A stretch of 64,000 nucleotides of DNA. Source: Fasciolopsis buskii (lineage: Eukaryota > Platyhelminthes > Trematoda > Plagiorchiida > Fasciolidae). Location: positions 1-64,000 of the forward strand of contig LUCM01007469.1 in NCBI GenBank assembly GCA_008360955.1, in the 5' to 3' direction. Both the position numbers and the translations under genes were made by a program. Shown here piece by piece: positions 1-12,310 of the stretch. Position 1 is the first letter of the stretch, and the number at the start of each line of letters is the position of its first letter. The notes under the pieces are model-generated. The model saw only the letters and a list, made by a program, of their open reading frames with translations, was not told the origin of the DNA and ran no database searches.

Positions 1-410
1 CACGAGATGAGATTTCAAATGCAAAAACATCACCGACTGCGGCACTGTAATAATAACACCCATTGTTCCCATCAATCGTTTGGGTAGATCTCGCACAATC
101 CAAACCCACAGTCTCACTGGACCTACACGAGTCAGTTCACTGAATAAAGCTGTCAAACCTTTGACCCATCTCATCGACTGGCTACCTCGAACCATCCTCC
201 AATCATTACCTGCCTCAGAGATCAGCCTACAACGAGGCATTCGATTTGTGGGCATTCGCAAACCGTTCCCCAACCACCATAGCCTATTCTGGTTCAGTTC
301 TTGTTCTAAAGACCAAAATGTTTACTGTGTAATATCAGCATCCAGGTTACCACTGAATCCAACGAGCGCCCAAAGAATCTGTGCTCAGCTGCACCTGGTA
401 TTCTGACGTC
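1..410 (+). repeat. Dispersed repeat R1, copy 1 (non-coding, cut by window start)
   Basis: This stretch shares diverged but collinear blocks with 11690-11980 on the same strand and with 33180-33310 on the opposite strand. Shared landmarks are a block like ATGCAAAAACATCACCGACT near 18, a block like CAGTCTCACTGGACCTACAC near 110, and a TTCTGGTTCAGTTCTTGTTC-like block near 288. The open frame at 80-406 is not kept in the other copies, so I do not regard it as a gene. The left part of the unit, as seen at 11520-11690, would lie before the window. The family is not one I can name. Confidence 0.55.
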
Positions 411-1405
411 CGTTGGTCAAGAATAGACCAGTAGTTCAGAAATCAGACTTGAATGTCTTCGTTGGCAACCGACGATCATGTCTAGTAAAAGCAGTAAATT
501 TCGGATTGCCGCTTTCAAATCTAGGTGTGTCCAGATTTCCCTTACATAGTTTGCTGCTGTTCACCTTTTCGGTACTGGCTATCTTCAACACCTTCAATTT
601 CGACCAATAATTACGATATGCCGTTGGGAATAATGCTTCTAGTCTACTAGGACAAACACTCATAGAATTTCTTGCTGTTGAAATGCACGCTTACTTTCTG
701 TCTTTTAGTAAGCCGATGCATGCTGTCAGCAGTCTTTAATTCTCCGGAAATCATCACAGTATTATTGTTAATAGCCAACATTATGCCACAGTTATTATCA
801 CTGAAATGGAAACCAGCAATGGATAACAATTAATCTGATTAGAATCCACGGATTAGACGAATAGATTGCCTACTAGTGAAAAATAACGTAACTAAACAAG
901 ATCAGGAATTGAATGGTTGTCTGTCTAGGTTATTGTAGACATTGTTCATGAAGTTATTCACATAGCCGTCAAGAAATTAGGGGATAATTATTTTAATATT
1001 CCGATTTTTCTTCAGTTTTAAAACGACACAATAATTGTTGTCTTCACTGGAGTTTGAATGCAACCAATTGAGCAAAACCTACAATTCTGATAAGATGGAG
1101 TAGAAACATTTCACCGGCAAGTATGAATGGTATGGATAATGGAATTTTATGAATCCTCGGTTAGAGTCGCCGTTCTGTAGGCGTGGGATTTTTTATATTT
1201 TACAAACCTCTTTAGGCTGAATATCGAATCAGTTTTATTCAACAATTGTTGCAAGCTAATGATTATCCTGAGAAGTTCATCAGAGCAACCTTAAACCAAC
1301 AGCTCTGGTATAGTGATATGCAACGTTTCTGAGAAACAGCTTTCCTCGAGTGTCACTTTAAAGATAAATACACCAATAGTCATCAACCCAGCATTCCCAG
1401 CTGGG
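411..1405. other. No recognised feature
   Basis: Only short open frames without family resemblance or conserved context are present. I see no repeat shared with the rest of the window. Confidence 0.5.
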
Positions 1406-1409
1406 AACT

Positions 1410-1835
1410 AGTAATGCGTCTTTCCACCTCTCCGGTGATCTCCAAGCGAACAAACGATAAACTGCCTGAATTGACATCCACGATGATTGTTCATTCTTTC
1501 ATATGTGAATGCCACTCAGCCTACGTAAGCCGCAGGATTAGGCGTTCGTCTGAATGTGTAAAGCAGCATTATCAAAGGTGCTTGAGCCAAGGTAAGTGGC
1601 TGTTTCCCTTGAAGCTCCTCTCTGGACCCATTGATTGACTGCGTTCTAAATGAATGACGGAAAGTCCGTTCAACGTCCTGTACGTAGTCCCGACTACTCC
1701 ATAAAAACCAGTCGGGCTTCGGGTTTTTTCTACGGCGAAATCAATCCCCGTCAGCCCAAGTCCGAACCTCTGTTCAGAAAAAACATTGTTGTAGGCATTT
1801 CAGCATTGTTGGATAAGGTCAGCTACAACCAGCCT
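1410..1835 (+). pseudogene. Penelope-like retroelement remnant: C-terminal GIY-YIG endonuclease region
   Basis: The frame opening at 1414 reads NDKLPELTSTMIVHSFICEC, then HSAYVSRRIRR and VKQHYQRCLSQGKW. This follows the usual order at the end of Penelope-like element (PLE) proteins: a DKLP block, a hydrophobic stretch with CxC, a YIGRT-like motif, then an EH/QH-P block. The YIG glycine is replaced (YVS), so an active nuclease is unlikely. After a stop at 1638 another frame continues the PLE pattern, with FNVLYVV near 1668 and PNLCSEK near 1760, comparable to the conserved F-V-Y and P-LC-QK blocks that close PLE proteins. At least one frameshift and several stops separate the pieces. No reverse transcriptase core is visible upstream. 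I see the motif order directly; the family assignment is from general knowledge of PLEs. Confidence 0.55.
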
Positions 1836-1839
1836 ACAA

Positions 1840-2345
1840 ATCAACTGACGGTACCCATAGTGGTGGGCTTTGCACGCACACCTAGACAAAAACGTGACTC
1901 TCTTCTAACGCCGTCTCTCACTTCTGTAGCACCATGACGATTGCCTTAAATCTGATCCTCGGCCAAAGGATTCAACCATATGTACTCCAGAGGCACGGAT
2001 AGGATTCCGTGGAAGGACATTCGCTTTCTGGTGCACTGTAGGCCGCGAAAAGCAGGCTGGTGAAGCAATGAAAACCAGGCTAAGGGACAAGGGCTGCGTA
2101 CAAAACGAAAAGTGGCGCGTAGTTTGAGCCTCATCGGCAAGCCTCATCACCACAGAATCCAATCGACGCAACATCGCAGTTAGAGGGCATACGCCGGCAC
2201 TAAAACTGAGGCATAACCGCCCAAAAGTACAATTCCCACGAACGCAAAATACTGAAAGAGAAGACCACATTAGCCGCCCGAGATGGGAGTGATCCGCCTT
2301 GGATTCGGCCTGGAAAACAGGCGTCGCATGACCTCCCAATGTGGA
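1840..2345. other. GC-richer stretch of unknown origin with a long minus-strand open frame
   Basis: Base composition is visibly higher in G and C than in the flanks. An open frame of 144 codons runs on the minus strand (2339-1905), with a second open frame inside it (2140-1946). The product is rich in S, R, C and L and shows no motif I recognise. It lies directly after the Penelope-like remnant, so it may be more of a transposon. It could equally be a decayed exon. I assign no function. Confidence 0.3.
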
Positions 2346-5300
2346 TTGTATCCGTCTAATCTTTAGTTGTGAGTATTACACGAGCAAATGATGCACTCTT
2401 TGAGCCTTGGCTGGCGGTTTCCATATTGAAAGCTGGCTTCCCCGGATCTATGCCTCGATCCATTGTCTTGAACGCACGTGATCCTAGTTTGCAACAGTAG
2501 TGCCAGATACACGCCAGTGAATGCCGGTGAAGATGCTTGGTGTTTGATAAAGTCTGGGAAAACATGTAAAAGACGGCACTTAAAGCGCTAAATCCCTTCC
2601 TGCTATTCTGATAAGTACCTCAGTCTGCTGATTCCTCTACGTCAAATCAAACTGACAGGTTTTTGCTGGAATTTTCTGGAATCAACTGCAAATCGCAGAC
2701 TGATGACCTTCATTCAAGCTGAATGTAATGTGAAGCACGGAACATTGGGAACGCGAATATAATACCGTGAGGAGCAGCACAATGTATACTAAATCATGTT
2801 GCGGAATATTTCGTCCGGTTTCCTCCGTTTGTAGAATAAATCAAAATATTTCGTGTTCTCTAATATTCAGGAGTGACAAAGTTGGTATAATGTCACACCC
2901 GGAATTGGCCCTCCCCTGATAAATGTTACCCTAGGCGTTTCAACTTACATTTCAAGTTACCGAAAGTGATAATTTATTTGTCAAGCCAAACCACTGGATC
3001 GGCTGTCAATGGATTCTTTGGGGAATGCTCGAGAACGTTGAACGAAAGGTCGCTGTGATCACAGCTGCAGTCACGTGGATTAGCTTGCAAACGTATAAAG
3101 ATCCGGATAGTACATCGTCACAAGTACGGTATTTAATTGTTAACCTTGTAACCCAAACACTTTTTCAATCTGAATGAAACAACCAGTCAGACAATCCAAA
3201 AAGATGGTTCAAATCAGTCTTGGTACCGGGGAGTAAAAAGGTATCACATTTATTCGGGTGTTAGTCCAACTGACTGCATGTAACTGTTACTTATGCAAAT
3301 TGGCTCATTCATATTAATGTGTTGATGAAACTACGGAAAATCTAATGATCCTTATGTATCCATAGGCTGATACAGTTTACCACAAAGTCGATTAAGTTAT
3401 CAGATTGTAACACTGTGAAATGTTGCGTGCAGTCCATAAAACTGCTGACTCTTGTTTCGAAATCAAACAGGAAAGGAACTTTGAATATTTTGTTAAAAAA
3501 AGAAAACTTATGGCATAGCTTCTTAACTGTCCTGGTCCTACAAAGTAATAACGAATACCACGTAAAATGAAAACGCAATGTTCGTTACAGATTGGTAAAC
3601 GAGGTGGGTCCTGCTGCGTCAAATAAACACGCATTGGTCTACATATTTCGGAACGCACGGACTACGCCCGAAACATAAAAGGGAGGTCTTATTGATTACT
3701 GAAACACAGCTTACGGGAAACCACACACGAGAGCGAAATACACGAAGGAGAGAAAAACCGTAACTGATGAAGTAGCCTGTCAATCACTGAAACCTTAAAT
3801 GGCATTGCTTATTTCCCTAAATGTGTTCCGAATTTTCAAATTTCACGATGCGGTTCAAGTATCAGCATTAACTGTTCTCAGGGTAACATTGGACGGTAAT
3901 GGCATGATTACAAATGATTATTTCACATACTTTGAAAACTAGTTATCACTCGAGGGATGCCTCGATCTGGACTCCCAAAAAGATCATTTCTGAACGTTCG
4001 CTTCTTAAGTTTAGTTGAAACGTTTGCCGCTTAGATTACTATTGAAGGTTATCTAGCATTGTAGTTTAACAAGCCATATTAAAAGTACACCCCAATATGT
4101 TTTCGGTCATTTATATGTTGGGGGACTAGTAAAGGTGAGTCGCGCGTAATACTTTAAGCGGATAGCAAAATAACGATGGATCTAATATTTTCGTTGCCAT
4201 CAGGTTTGGTGACAAAAGCTCATACAGGATGAGCTGCCTAATCGGATGTGAGCACAAATTTGTGCGCGAAACAGAAAAGAATGTCGAAAGAGTACGAATA
4301 TACGCCATGCAATAAATCGATGTCAAAGGGTAAAATGCTGTTGGTCAGCAACTATAGTGACGAACAGTTTACAGCCACTAGTACGGCTTGAATAAACGAT
4401 TCGGGTAACTGTATTTTTATAGACAGAAAAAACCCAGTATCCGTTTTCCTTAAGGCATGTTATTCTATCAAATTTACATTCACCAATAAAGCAAGGTAAG
4501 CACAAAAGAAATGAAATCCTGATATTTTGATACTCACTCTTACTTATGTGGTTGTTGGACTACGCATACATTGCCTAAGAAATTAATGGACGTTTCCATT
4601 TCATCGCCTAGTGTTTTTTTGGAAACAATTAACCAAACTTTGAGCACTGAGGTGAATTAAGTACTCATCACCCAAAATCTTCAGAAGTTCGAAAACCAGA
4701 TCCGCCGGTCACTTTGCTGGTAGATCGCGATTCGCTGCCGTCCAGCACCCAAATATGACATATCTGGATCCTATGTACTTCTGTATCACCCCAAGTTTCA
4801 AGACAATAGATGCCAATCTAAATATTCTTGTGTGGCGAATCGTTTTGGCCATGAGGAATCTCCTTCCCAGTGTACTCATATGGCAAGCATGTCATGGAAA
4901 TCAGGCAACACGATAATAGCATTCATTTAAGTCCGTTGGTAAAGGCGTTTCCGTGATGCAAAGGAGTGGAAATTTGAGTTTATTGTTAGAATCGGTGGTG
5001 GTAGCAGATGTTCGGAAATCAACAGACCACTCGAGTATTTACGCAGTATGAAAGAAGTGCAAATTCAATAGGATTTTTTTAAAGTCAGCTGTGTTTGTTC
5101 TATCGTTCATCTGACAAGAAAATGCCCACTTCAAGGTGTTTTCTCAAGGGCGTCATAGGCTTTTTTTATACAAAAGATTTGTTTAGACCAACTAAACATC
5201 TCACCTTGTTTTTATCGGTAGCTTTAAGTTAAATAACTAATGCCACGTCCAACCATTTTTACTAAAAACAAAAAAAAGATTCACAACGAAAATTCCGGAA

Positions 5301-7395
5301 GTAAATTCAATACCTGAAAATGGGTAAATTTTCAAAAACTGTCACCCAGGTAACCGGTACTTTAAGTAGTAAACAAAAAAGATTGGTCATCAAACAAAAG
5401 ATTTCCGGCATTGTACATTGGGCGTATACGGTGGAGATAAAACTGGAACATCGTGTCCAGTTTTCTTTTGCTTTTCAATTGCCTACAACAAAACAGATCA
5501 AAACTTCCACTGCTGGTGTGCAGTTCACTATGCCGTGGATCATTCACTATCCGGTTAGGAGTTTGCCTCAGTATGTTCAGAAACGGAACAGAAAATAAAC
5601 ACTTTTGTGTTGGATAGATCCATCTGCAAGGGTTTTCAGCTAAGTTCAAATCGATACCGAGCAACGGTAGATGGTAGTTCACTGTCGCCCTGTTGGCTAC
5701 CACACCGTTAAATGAGGAGGTAAACACAGGCCGCCATGAGAACATTAAAACCGTAAACAAGAATGCCATCCTTAGTAAAGTACGGGGAAAGTATCCGAAT
5801 TTTGACTCTTTAAAATGAGCAATGGCTCGGTGTATTGTGACAAGAAGCAATTCGAATTTAGATTTCTGATGGCCAGTGATGCAGTTATAGTCATCCGCTT
5901 CTTTTGAGAGTCAACAGAGATGATTCGGTCATCTTAGTGAAACCACACTTTTTAAACGAACTAGTATGTCTCCGTTCGAGATATTTTTAAGTCGAGGAAA
6001 AGGGCAGTGGGCAGACAAAATTATCCAACCAATTCACAACCCACAAAATCAACGACTGGTACAGCACAAACAAACTAATGAACGGGAGGAAATGAAACAA
6101 GTAGCAATCCGATTCAAATCGTCATATGAGTGTCAAATGGGAATCGGAGATGAAGGAGCGAATTGGTTGACTGGACGATCAAGTTTGCTGGCTAAAAGCA
6201 GACACGTGACCGTGAAGCAGCTGACAGACGCATTAACCGAGCATAGGCCTTACTGTTTGAGCGCAAGGACAGCGTAAGAATGCATCAGTCAATCAATCTT
6301 ATACCGCTCGTAAATTTCCATTTTCTCATGAGCAAGTATAGTTGGCTTCATCCGTTCCAGCTTCCCGATACTATTTCTTAGGAGCTGAGGACCAGCGATT
6401 TTCTCGCGTAAGCTACCCACACTCACTTTTTTCAAAGTAATAAAATGCATTAGTATTAAGCTTGCCGAGTCAAGCAACATTAAAATTGTTCTGACATATA
6501 ATGGGTAACGTTTAACGAGGTGGATTCACATCTAACATTTTTTGAACAGATTTATGCTCCAGGCCTGGTACATTGAGCTTAGAGCACCAATTTCACATGT
6601 TCGATTGACAGTGACGCAAAAACGAATCTTCTCAATTTGTATAGTGAGGAAAACTCGTATAGCAGACACTGTTTTGCAAGCCTCACAGTAGAGATTGTCA
6701 TGGAAGTAAGTGGTTCATAAACAAAGTATCTCCTGAGGAAGTTTCTACTAATTATAATATGTACGTAGTCATTACTCAAACACGAAAAAAGTATTGGCAG
6801 CAACGGGTATTCATGAGTTATGAATGGCTATAACTCCAATACGAGTCATTTGCTTCCGGAAGGATATTTTACTCTATTTGAGCAGCATATCCTCGAGTAC
6901 AAAGCTTCGTCGGTACCCATCCAGGGATTAGGCTATGAACGTACCCTATGCGGAATGAATTCCGCTAACGTCCTCCGTTTCCATTAACTCAGGTTAGCTT
7001 ATTCGAAATTAATTTAGAGGCTAATTCACAGAGGCAAATAGCTGGACCATTCCACAAGGCTGTTCTCAAATAGTTTGACGTGCAACATGAATGATGCAGC
7101 CAGGAACTGTTTTCTTGGCATATACTATGGTCAAACAGCTTGCAGGGATGTGCTCTGCCTCCGGTAAAGAGCATTCATTTCAGCTCCTGAACTACTCTTT
7201 GAAAAGTATGAAGTATGAAAACTTATCTTGTTTGGCAGCGTTTGCATTATGCGATGTTTGAACTACCTTGACAACCCTAGTAAACGCCGCTAAAATTATA
7301 TTTAAGCCTTAGTGGCTTAGACTTTTAGGCTGCATGTACGTCAGTAAATATGCCATATTAAACGAGAGGATATATATGTATCTCACTAAAGGGAG
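2346..7395. other. No recognised gene; AT-rich non-coding DNA
   Basis: This 5-kb interval holds only scattered open frames. The longest is 162 codons on the minus strand (5850-5362), with a plus-strand open frame opposite it. Such lengths are expected by chance about once in a window of this size. No RTE, SINE or Penelope-like block was found here by eye. Confidence 0.5.
5362..5850 (-). other. Unidentified open reading frame (162 codons), possible exon
   Basis: The frame is open from 5850 to a TAA at 5362. An internal methionine at codon 28 begins a hydrophobic run (MAFLFTVLMFSWRPVFT) that could act as a signal peptide or anchor. The rest has mixed composition with several cysteines and no motif I know. 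I see no clear acceptor or donor pair that would make it an exon, and no similar copy in the window. It is listed only because it is the longest unexplained frame outside the integrin and the retroelements. Chance is the simplest explanation. Confidence 0.15.
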
Positions 7396-7740
7396 CATTC
7401 CTGCCTATTTGTTTTGATGCAACCGCCAATGCTGGAAGTCTAACAGTGCGTATTGATCAGATCTGCGCACAGCCAATGCCATCCTTCCTATCAATCTATC
7501 CGGTTCACTCGCACGGCAGCCACAACCATCGTTGACAAACAACCAATGTTTTCGCCACTCTTTCTTCCCCCCATACAAACTCCTACTAAATTCCAACAGA
7601 ATGGTTCGTTCACGTGAGACATCGGAGCTACAATCAGTAAACCAATGGCACGAGTATAGACTAGGGGAAATCAATACTGCCTTGCCCACGTGTACCCTGG
7701 GCACGCCCGAACCCCCCACCTACCGAAGGCAGTGAGGAAC
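7396..7740 (-). other. GC-richer patch with a 104-codon minus-strand frame, unidentified
   Basis: The minus strand is open from 7719 to 7405. The product includes KEWRKHWLFVNDGCGCRASE and LIGRMALAVRRSDQYALLDF, which looks more protein-like than neighbouring frames. The patch stands out from its AT-rich flanks. I cannot match it to a family, and no second copy was found in this window. It may be a decayed transposon segment or a single exon. Confidence 0.25.
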
Positions 7741-10329
7741 ACTTCCACACGAGACAACGCAGTCGGTAAATGTGCCTGTCTCGAGTGTGTTCATACGATT
7801 GTACTAATGAATGGACCAAAATGGCAAAATATTCGAGGTAAATGTTTTGAGATGTACCTAAATATTCTCAACTAACAAAGTAACTGGGATACTCACAAAC
7901 ACAACCTGAGCAAAAATATTTGGGAGACCGTTCAGATAGTCCTTGCTCTATCGTTAATCTTCCATGAAACCAGCATTTTCGATCAAGACCGATAAAGTGT
8001 TAGAAATGAAGCTAGTGCACAGTAATCATGCTAAGCTGAGGTAGCCGGCCTGATGAAAAATTAATGTTCAGTCGGAATAGGGACAGAGGTTATCCACCGT
8101 ACACAGTTTGTCCTGGTATCCCGGACGAATGATTGTGGGTGGAATACCAGATGCCAATCTGCTGTGAGTTGTTATCAACGGCTTTCAGTCTGTTACTTTG
8201 CTTTCGATGACGATTCGAATGTTGATGTTCCTTTATGTAACATCACACAATTCGAAACACCGGTTTTTCTACTTAGAAAAACATCTTGTGCAAGCAGATG
8301 AGTACTCGGCGAGGCCCGTAAACCACTCACACTGAACATCGGTACCCTGACTAGGCGGGTGACGAACTGGTCGGCTAGCCAATCACCAGGTCATGTAACA
8401 CTTGCCCCATCCTTATGACCCTTGCCTGACCCCTGAAAACATCCACCCGCAATACAGTGTGACGAAGCACAGGGGGGTGAACCCGGGCCTTTTCTCCTTA
8501 CTTGCGTCCTCATGTCACAAACAAACCCAAATAACATGTATCGTAGTTAAGCCTAACAAACACCTCAATAACACTAGTTCTAAAAGTCAGTTATTAAAAA
8601 GATTTAGAATTCATTAAGTGGTAACCAATTTAGCAGACATGCTAACTTATCTAATTCCTGCCACGGTTTTGGCACGACTCCAAGCAGTGAATCAGGCTGA
8701 GTGGATTTCTATCCGACCACGCACCTGAGAAAAATAGATACATATAAGGACCACAGGACGCACACCAAGTGCAAACCCATTATATAAAATGAGATGAACA
8801 GCCTGCAAAGTGAGTTTTCGGGGCTATTGGGTAACCAAGTGGTCACGTACCGACCAGGCAATGAAAGATGAAAGGAAGTTTACGGAAAACACTTTTTCCC
8901 CGGTTAACTTTGCTCAATTCCAGATGATAACAAATTTCGAAGTTGATCAATTAAGACCACGGAAGTTAGCACAATTTTCTAATGAAATTCATTTTAGAGA
9001 ATGAATGCAAACGGGCTGAATAATTTTTCTAATTTGTACAAGCAGCGGATAGCACACATCGAAGGCTGATGCATACCGAACAATTTGTTGACAGTCACAC
9101 AACCGTCAGCCTGCACATGCTTGAGAATAGGTGAATGACTAATCTCGTCTGACTCTTCCGCAGATAACGTTTATCCCCGCAGGAGTGCTCGGGCTTTGTG
9201 GAGACTAGGCAAAGATTCTGAATGTCAAAACCAAATATGCAAGGGGACGGAGGAACGTTTCCATGTCAACAAGGTTTTCGTTATGGGCAGACAACTAGCA
9301 TATCTCTCCTATCCACGTTCAACCTGCGTTTCCCAGGGCAATGAAGTTCACTTTATTTCATCCCCCAGTATTCACAAACACAAACACAAACATGCTTACT
9401 GTTTACCGTTCATGAACACAGACGTTTACGAATGAGTCACTACGTTGTTTGCATGTATTACGTTGGTATCAAGTTGTCAGAAGGATGTATGTGAATATTA
9501 TTATATCTTAAAATGAAGAAGTTAAAATCATAGTATCGCAGTCGGCTAGAGGTGTACAGTATATCTCAACAGTAGTGGACAAATGACTGGATAATCGATT
9601 GCTTTTGTTTCCTTGATAAAGGTGAAAAAACAGATAAGTAATTTCACGTCGTCATCAAGGCCAACTGCTGCAGACTGACTCTTTTGTATGGTCGCGGCCT
9701 CATGCGGAACTGATTGTTTTCTGAAAGTCAAAAAACCAAGCACAAGAGCCCACGGCTGGCCTTAGTGATGAGATTTACTGGACAAGTACGTTCCATCTTG
9801 TACAAGTTCGGATAGCGGACACATTGTTTGCTAGTGATGGCACACGTTACTGACATCAGTCTAAAATGTGCTAGCAGCAGTGATCAGAAATTAGGCGAGA
9901 ACTTAAAGTATGTCGATCATTAGTGGGCACGAGACGAGCTATTTCAGCAATATTTTATTGTGATCAGTGATGCGGCATGCGATCACAAGTCTCCGTACTG
10001 GTTTCCGAAGTGTGCTCGAGTTCTCTGAGCCTCTGTCGATTGAGCTGCATGGGTTCAAGACCTATGATAATACACCCGATATTTTATGCTGAGGAAGCAA
10101 AATAAAAAAACCGAACTGGGCTTCTTGTATTTGATCGTTAGACTGTTAACCAAGCAGTCGCGATGGTGGGCTGAATAGCATCAGAGCACGAAAAAGCTAT
10201 TGCACCCTGATTACGAAACACCAGTCGCAGTGCTCATCCGCTATTCCTCGGTTGGGATTAGTATGAAGAATTGAGTCAAATCCCCTGAGCACTAGGATAT
10301 TCGGGATGGCTTTTATGGTACCCCTACTA
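7741..10329. other. No recognised gene
   Basis: The only structure noticed is a short imperfect CACAAA repeat at about 9373-9392. Open frames are short and unremarkable. Confidence 0.5.
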
Positions 10330-10445
10330 TGACTACTAATGCTGTTGTTTTTACTACTGCCATTATTATTATTACTATCACTGTTATTATTATTATTACT
10401 ATTAATACTGTTGCTACTACTATTACTACTACTGCTACTGAAACT
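10330..10445. repeat. Low-complexity trinucleotide tract (TTA/CTA/CTG-like)
   Basis: About 115 bases consist of imperfect triplets such as TTA, CTA, CTG and TTG. They give a run of leucines in one frame (10339 on). This is a decayed trinucleotide microsatellite, not a transmembrane protein. The leucine run stops where the triplets stop. Confidence 0.8.
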
Positions 10446-11519
10446 CGTGAGTAGAACATTGGCTATCTCATCTTCCGGAGGCTACTGTTTTACAGCATTA
10501 TTACTTTCACATTATAAGTTTCGTGAGCCAAAAATTCATACATTTACATTCTATGCATTGTTAAAAACTAACCTAACGTGTTACCTGGAATGCTAGTTAT
10601 CTGTTACATGTTTGTATAGGATTTGCACAGTAGTAAAAAAAGACGAAGAGGAAGTTAACTGAATGAAGGCGGTGGGCGGGCGAATAAGTGTACCAAATCC
10701 GGGGATCCTCGGGCCACAATTCGTTGTGAGTGTAGGATCTTCTACCGGAGCTGCCAAAACCAAATGCATTGACTTATCCTGAGATATAAGCTGTTTTCTT
10801 ATCTTTACATTAGACTTCCAGATACTAGTTTGTAATAGTTGTTTTCGCGCGAACTTTATCCTAACCATTTCAGATGGGCAATTTAACTTGATTTCCCAAA
10901 AGTATTTCGGCGATTTTTCAGACACTAGAGAGTCATTCATCACCAGTAGACCTGTTTATTAGACTCAAACATGCCCACCCCTACAGGTGAACCACATTTA
11001 TATATTCTCTCCCGGGGGAGCAAAGTTGCTAAATGTTCCACTTATTATATGTAACCAAAATGGCACGATATTATTGCAGCTGTGCCTTCAATCATCAAAT
11101 CAGCTACCAACGGTCGGAATCTTTTTAGGGCTTTGTTTCATAAACAACCTAATTCACAACCTACAGACATCAATAGTCTAATGCGCGCAAAAGTACCGTT
11201 TCCTATAGCACAATTATCGGAAGCACTTCGGCAAAAGCAAATTCTGTTGCTAGTTCCAGAAAAAGGAACAATTGGTCCCGTAGAACAGCTGGTCCAAATA
11301 ATTTGCCCCTAATTGGGAGAGACGGAGAGAGAGCATAAGGCAGGCAAACTGAATCGGAATAAAGCACTACTAACGTTTCTAAACAAGTGTGTACCCGTGA
11401 GCGAAGAGCCACCCAGTCATCAATAGTGACTTGCCATTTTAAAATTGTGTGGTATTATCACATTAACCGTTGTTCCGAGCCAGTGAAACTGATAAATGTC
11501 ATGCCAAAAATCTGTGCGA
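10446..11519. other. No recognised feature
   Basis: Short open frames lie on both strands (the largest is 116 codons, 10943-10593 minus). None carries a recognisable motif. No repeat is shared with the rest of the window. Confidence 0.45.
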
Positions 11520-11990
11520 TAATTTGTGTCAGTTCAGTTCAGCTTTTACAACAATTAACCTTGCACCAGCGTGTTCTGAGTTTGGTTCCTACCTCACGCC
11601 ACCAACTACTCAAACAGAACAAACGAAGTATAGTGAAAGATCCACTGCAAAATAGAAAGTTGAGAAAACATACGTAAGAAAAGAGGTTTCTAATGCAAGA
11701 ACGACACCGACTGCCACATTCGGCCATACCACCCAACATCTCTAACAGTCGGTTGGAGGAGGGACGGGATCTCGTGTACAGCAGTCTCACTAGAATTACA
11801 CGAACCAGTTCAGTGGTTAACGTTTTCACACTTTTCCCCCTGTCATCGTCTGGCCATCACGACAACGAGGCAACCATCCTGTGAGCATGTGCAAAAACAT
11901 GTTCCAATCACTTTACCCTTTTCTGATTCAGTGATTGTTCGCAAAACTGAGCCCTACAACCCTGTGCCTTACACCTAGCCTATGAGCTAC
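11520..11990 (+). repeat. Dispersed repeat R1, copy 2 (most complete copy)
   Basis: The left half (11520-11690) matches the minus strand of 25446-25610 and of 33300-33430. Shared words include GAAAGATCCACTGC near 11636, AAAGTTGAGAAA near 11656 and CACCAACTACTCAAA near 11600. The right half (11690-11980) matches 15-330 and the minus strand of 33180-33310. Copies are diverged and share no reading frame, so the unit appears non-coding. It ends against an RTE-A tail fragment that starts at about 12010. R1 could be an untranslated part of a larger retroelement or a SINE-like unit. Confidence 0.6.
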
Positions 11991-12009
11991 TGACAAAATT
12001 CACCCTTCA

Positions 12010-12310
12010 TATTCTACTATTAATACAAAAAGACCGAAAGTCTTTGTATTTCTTCTCTCAACGGCCAGGCGTTGGAGCCGTAGAGCACGACCATTCTTGC
12101 TGCTGTTGTCTGCACCCAACGTTTGACCGATAACCGCGTGCAAAGCCGACGCCACAAGTGACTTAAGTTGGTAAGTGGCCATCGAGCCTTCCGTATGTGC
12201 GAAGGCACTTCATCCGATATACAACCACTCGGGGACTACAGCTACCTAGGTAACGCACTCTCTCCGCCTCATCCAGTTGTTCTCCTGTAAGAACAAGGTT
12301 GGACTTGGAT
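12010..12310 (-). mobile_element. RTE-A fragment, C-terminal tail only
   Basis: Read on the minus strand, this encodes pieces resembling the C-terminus of the element at 16.2-20.1 kb. The frame from 12208 gives HIRKARWPL, LSHLWRR and VVLYGSNAWPLREEIQRLSV. The full element reads RISKARRAYAGLKHLWRR, VLLYGCETW and RRLEVF in the same order. At DNA level the block GCCGACGCCACAAGTG is shared with 17000. No reverse transcriptase or endonuclease part is attached. The fragment abuts R1 copy 2. Confidence 0.7.

Noticed and set aside
80..406. 108-codon plus-strand frame at the window start
   Set aside because: The region is a copy of dispersed repeat R1, and the frame is not kept in the other copies.
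10000..10080. GGGTTCAAGACC as a tRNA box B
   Set aside because: No matching box A at proper spacing and no SINE body follows.
10339..10596. Leucine-rich open frame that looks like a membrane protein
   Set aside because: It is produced by an imperfect trinucleotide repeat and ends with it. No start context or continuation supports a gene.
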